Shown: positions 60,135 through 64,000 of the stretch, piece by piece
Layout: each line of letters opens with the position of its first letter
Numbering within the stretch: the stretch's first letter is position 1
Assembly: GCF_028453695.1 (NCBI RefSeq)
Contig: NC_135776.1
Coordinates: 5,828,001-5,892,000, forward strand
From: Augochlora pura
Taxonomy: Eukaryota > Arthropoda > Insecta > Hymenoptera > Halictidae
Direction of reading: 5' to 3'
DNA length: 64,000 nucleotides
Translations under genes and position numbers: made by a program
The notes under the pieces: model-generated
Told to the model about the DNA's origin: nothing
The model's database searches: none
What the model saw: only the letters and a program-made list of their open reading frames with translations

Positions 60135-62900
60135 ACAATACCTTTCTGAAATTATAACAAGTAATACAATGATATAGTAATTTCTCCTGTAGATATTGTT
60201 ATTTTGAATACATTAAAAAAAATCATAATAATAAGTTCAGGATATGAAGTAACCACAAAGATTCAAGGAACATACATAACTGTATCTTGTCTTAATTGAA
60301 ATAAAATGTTACAAAGTGTTGTTTCTGAAATTGAAGCAAATATTAATCTCAGGTTTTTTTTCTATCAGAATTTTAATGTGGAAAGAACAGAGTATCATTA
60401 TTTTATATTGTGAATAAGTTACAAATAAAATATTTTTTGAGAAACCAAACAAAGTATCTGGAGAAAAATAAAATATTATCTAAGTAAGAAGTATTTTATT
60501 ATATACCACAAATAACAGATTTGTTAACATTTATAAAATACCTAAAAATTATAATGTAAGCTAATTTGAAATTGGAAAGAACAAAGTAATAGCTGATATA
60601 CTTCTTAGTACTTTGTAAGTTAGAATTCAAAATGTAAATGTATCTATGCTGTTGTCAATGAAACTTAATATTTCTTAAATATTATGATTGTTATACATTC
60701 ACACATTAAATGATGTAATACATACTTTGGCACGTATCTCCTAATAATATTTAATACGACAATTAAGGTAGTAAAAAATAAATTATATATTTTATAAATG
60801 CATTTTTTAAAACGAATTTTTGATATCTTATTCATTGTAATATCTTATCAAGGACTTAGAAATGCACTAAATCAATCTTATGTTCAAAGTATAACATGAT
60901 TGCATTATTATACTGTTGAATTTGATTAACATTTCTATGTCATGACTTTTATAATTGCAAATAAAATTTGCTTCTTGTATGATTTACAATTTTAGTAGTA
61001 AATATGTTTCTTTTAATTAGCACAATATATAACTCTGAAAGTTTATTGAAGTAGATAATGGACAGAGGTGTTAAAATGCAACAAATTATATTCGATGAGA
61101 AGTACTTGTTCTTTGTAAGAAAAATCAGTCACAGAAATGATCCTTGTTAAACAAAGAATTTAGAACACAGCTTGAGAAATAGTTATATTAAATGCAATTT
61201 TCTTCTATGGAAATTCTTTGTGTTCTGTAGTTACATTGGCATTTGTCTACAGCTAATGATATTTTAAAATTCCTGTTAGCATTTGATATTGCAAATATTT
61301 ATTGTATAAGGGAGGACCAGACAAATATTGAAATAATCTATTTAGCTCGAAGCAAAATACAAGTCATAGTAACATGGTCAATATAATATTCCAACAAGTG
61401 ATAACTATATTTCTAAATGGTTTTGAAATAACTTGTAATGTACAAAATTAGACAGTAGTACTATGACAATTCTTTCTTTTGAATATTTAGATGTATTGTA
61501 ATCTTGCTAGTTATAGTAAACTGTTTTGACATAGCTTTTCATTATTCTATATTATTGGTGATAATATTCTGATAATATAAAAGCTTAGTGTATATTTTAC
61601 AAGTTAAAAAAAACAATATTTTTGCAATGATAGATAATTTCTATATCTACCAATATATGTTGTCTTTAAACATTCTTATTATTAAAACTGTATTAAATTT
61701 GTTTTTATAACTTTTAACGGATGCAAACTTGAAAAAAGTTATTTTATGTAAATATTAGTTTGGATTTCATAAGACACTCTTTAGATAAAATTGGAAAGGA
61801 CCTCCTCATATTGTATACTTCAACAGTTGACCTAGAAAAATTTGTTGCATGTGAAATAATGCTCTATTTCTCATCTTAGTTATTTAATATAAAGAAAAAA
61901 TTAATTTTATATGTGCTATAATTTCAGAAAAAATAACCTGTAACACTTTACTTATCCTTTTTTTTTATATGGACTCAAAATTGTTAACTTTCTACATAAT
62001 TACATGACTCAATTATTTAATAAATAAGAAATAATTATATTACTTATATAAAGAATTATTAGTAACTCAGTCCGCCTAAAATTTGCCTCAATTCAGAAAC
62101 AAGGTCAGATTAAAGATGCGTTTAAACAAATTTCCGTTGTATCTTTTGTGCTATATCTATTACTAAAATATTACTCGCACATCGTAAAACATTTTCTACG
62201 GTAGAATATTAATATTTAAGTCGTACATATAAATTGATTTCGTTGTTAATTACAACTTAGAATATTCTTATCCGAAATTGTCCATTTTATAGCGTTATAA
62301 GGTCAGGCGAACTATAATACGAAGACAAGGTACGTAACATTTAACTTTGGAACTGCTGTTGGCAGCTCGCTATCAAATGGCGCCTTTTGTTTAATATACC
62401 GTCCCGATATCATAACTTACAGTACCTGGATACTTGAAATTTATTCCCGTTACTCGAAATTCGTACGAAAACCGTATATTTTAAGCAGTCTATTATTTCT
62501 AAGGTTAAGGTCACACAATGAGACCACGATGGCTGAAATCTACGAAAATGTTATACTGCGTGCGATGTGCGTACTGGTTTCCAGTTGTCACAAAAATGAA
62601 AATTTATCGGACTGATATTAATGAAATTTGTTCTTCGACTTACATAAATGCACGTACAACTGTAGAACTACCCTTTTCCAGGTGAATAAAGGCAGTAAGA
62701 AATATCTCAAAGAGGATTTTGTGTACTCGAGATCAGCGAAACCGAAGAGAATCAATCTGAGGAGAAGTTACAATTGACAGGGAATAGATGGGATACTCGA
62801 ATTCGTGTTTCATAACATCTCCTTAGCGCCATCTAAACAAGTAAAGGAAGAGGGCGCTAAAAAGCAGAGAGACGTATTAAACACGTAATACACTAATTTA
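60135..62900. other. Krasavietz upstream region, AT-rich
   Basis: No coding exon. Because the kra start-codon exon begins at an acceptor (about 60145), a 5' UTR intron must extend to the right. The GC-richer segment around 62.3-62.9 kb, after 2 kb of very AT-rich sequence, is a plausible site for the first exon and promoter; that is inference only. Confidence 0.35.
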
Positions 62901-64000
62901 ATTTTCTATTTTGCTATTGTGCCCTGCAAAATAAATGGAGTTCTTTCAATGGAGATATTATTTTATGCATCTGAGTCAATCATAATTAACGAAGACAAGA
63001 TTCAAAATATAAGTGCACGTAATATTTTTGTTGTGTGGATAATTGTCCGAGGAATGGCAGAGATTGTATCATGCAATAATTACGTATTGCATACGCATAT
63101 ATATATTACTTAGGCAATGCAAAGATACATGAAAGTAATATGGCAATATTTTTTATGATTATATTTTATGAATATGTTAATATGTATACAATTTCACTGT
63201 AACGTCGTAGAATTGAAAAAGCGAAATGAGACAATGAAGAAGGAAACTGAAGTTTCTTCTTGTTGGGATTGGCTGAGAATTCATTGTTGCGATAGTGCTG
63301 CCATCACGGCCAAAGGTAGCAAGAGTTAGTGTCAAGTCTGAGATTATGTAATTGGGTAGGTATGGAACTTCGGAGTTTTTTGAGAACCAATAGACAGCCA
63401 CCGCCTATTGTGCCTATTGTGCCCCAGAACAATGAGTGTTTGGCTTCCGAGTCATAAGACGTGTTGGAATGCAAATGTGATCCATACATAAGACAGACCG
63501 AAGCAAATTATTTTTACATGGAAATAAGAAGTGACTGTGTAAAATAGTCCTACTTAATGAAATATTCCGTTATTTTTTATTTTATGTATGACAAAAGAAA
63601 TAGTCGTCGAAATAATATGTACCAACAAGATCTTATTTCAGAAAATCTTTACAGTTATTTGCTTTAAAAAAATTGATGTTTTATTATTGAATAATTATTT
63701 AAAACTCCCAGATCAGTTATTTTATTTTGCGTACAGCACCAATTAGTGTAGTGGCGAAATGCTCAAACTACTAGTCAAATTACAGGATGGTCGATTTTGG
63801 CTAACAGTTTGAGGGTTTTGTCACTGGACTAGTTGGCGCTATACGAACCTTTTAAGCGAGCTTCTCAAAGTCGCTACAGCGGCGCTACATTCGCTCGATT
63901 TATTTATACAAGGGCAACAAGTTTATAAATTTTTTGGAGCCCTCTTCTTCGATTTTAAATAACATTGATGTTGGAACATTTCTACGGGAATACTTATTAA
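62901..64000. other. No supportable gene
   Basis: Two overlapping minus-strand frames near 63177-63489 include a small hydrophobic segment (HSLFWGTIGTIGGGCLLVL) but match nothing I recognise and have no clear start or splice context. A GC-richer patch at 63830-63950 lies near the window edge. I call nothing here. Confidence 0.4.

Noticed and set aside
63177..63489. Two overlapping small minus-strand frames with a hydrophobic segment
   Set aside because: I considered a small mitochondrial membrane protein split by a frameshift, but neither frame matches any family I know and there is no supporting context.
1..64000. CRISPR arrays, rRNA genes, bacterial-type operons
   Set aside because: The window is eukaryotic, with spliced genes throughout. 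The tandem repeats lack spacer structure and no rRNA-like sequence was seen.

Overview
The window is animal nuclear DNA, most likely from an insect and probably a hymenopteran (bee, wasp or ant). The sequence is AT-rich, has many simple repeats, and is interrupted by short GC-rich islands. Genes are split by GT-AG introns and their proteins align best, from memory, with insect and human orthologues. Several short TTAA-bounded inverted-repeat elements resemble piggyBac-type MITEs. The species call is inference, as no sequence search was possible.

Layout. (1) Positions 1-8.6 kb hold no recognisable gene, only two adjacent TTAA-type MITEs (2.8-3.3 kb), degenerate tandem repeats and a trinucleotide-rich stretch. 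(2) 8.6-16.1 kb, minus strand: a complete five-coding-exon A-type muscarinic acetylcholine receptor (563 aa as reconstructed). Its 4-kb last intron carries two further MITEs. (3) 16.1-33.1 kb: a gene-poor stretch with a polypyrimidine tract just upstream of the receptor, several minisatellites, one MITE, a GC-rich orphan island at 28.5-30.1 kb (candidate promoter or first exon) and a possible retrotransposon scrap. (4) 33.1-60.1 kb: a compact cluster of six housekeeping or signalling genes. These are AHA1/AHSA1 (minus), insulin-degrading enzyme (plus), an ADGRA-type adhesion GPCR (plus), coproporphyrinogen-III oxidase (minus), mitochondrial seryl-tRNA synthetase (plus) and the eIF5-mimic protein krasavietz/BZW (minus). 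(5) 60.2-64 kb: the krasavietz upstream region and sequence with no gene I can support.

The genes are not an operon-like unit. They act in separate processes: cholinergic signalling, Hsp90 co-chaperone activity, peptide degradation, adhesion signalling, haem synthesis, mitochondrial translation and control of translation initiation. The oxidase and the synthetase are head-to-head, 698 bp apart between start codons, and both act in mitochondria, so a shared promoter is plausible. For every multi-exon gene I followed the reading frame through the splice sites. The phase sums close exactly for all of them, giving 563, 338, 981, 1591, 456 and 433 codons.

I did not find a clear, previously undescribed biological system. 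The most checkable oddities are a 99-nt stop-free in-frame intron in krasavietz, a canonical SKL peroxisomal signal on insulin-degrading enzyme, a PDZ-ligand terminus on the adhesion GPCR, an aspartate-repeat expansion in the muscarinic receptor, and a family of TTAA MITEs.
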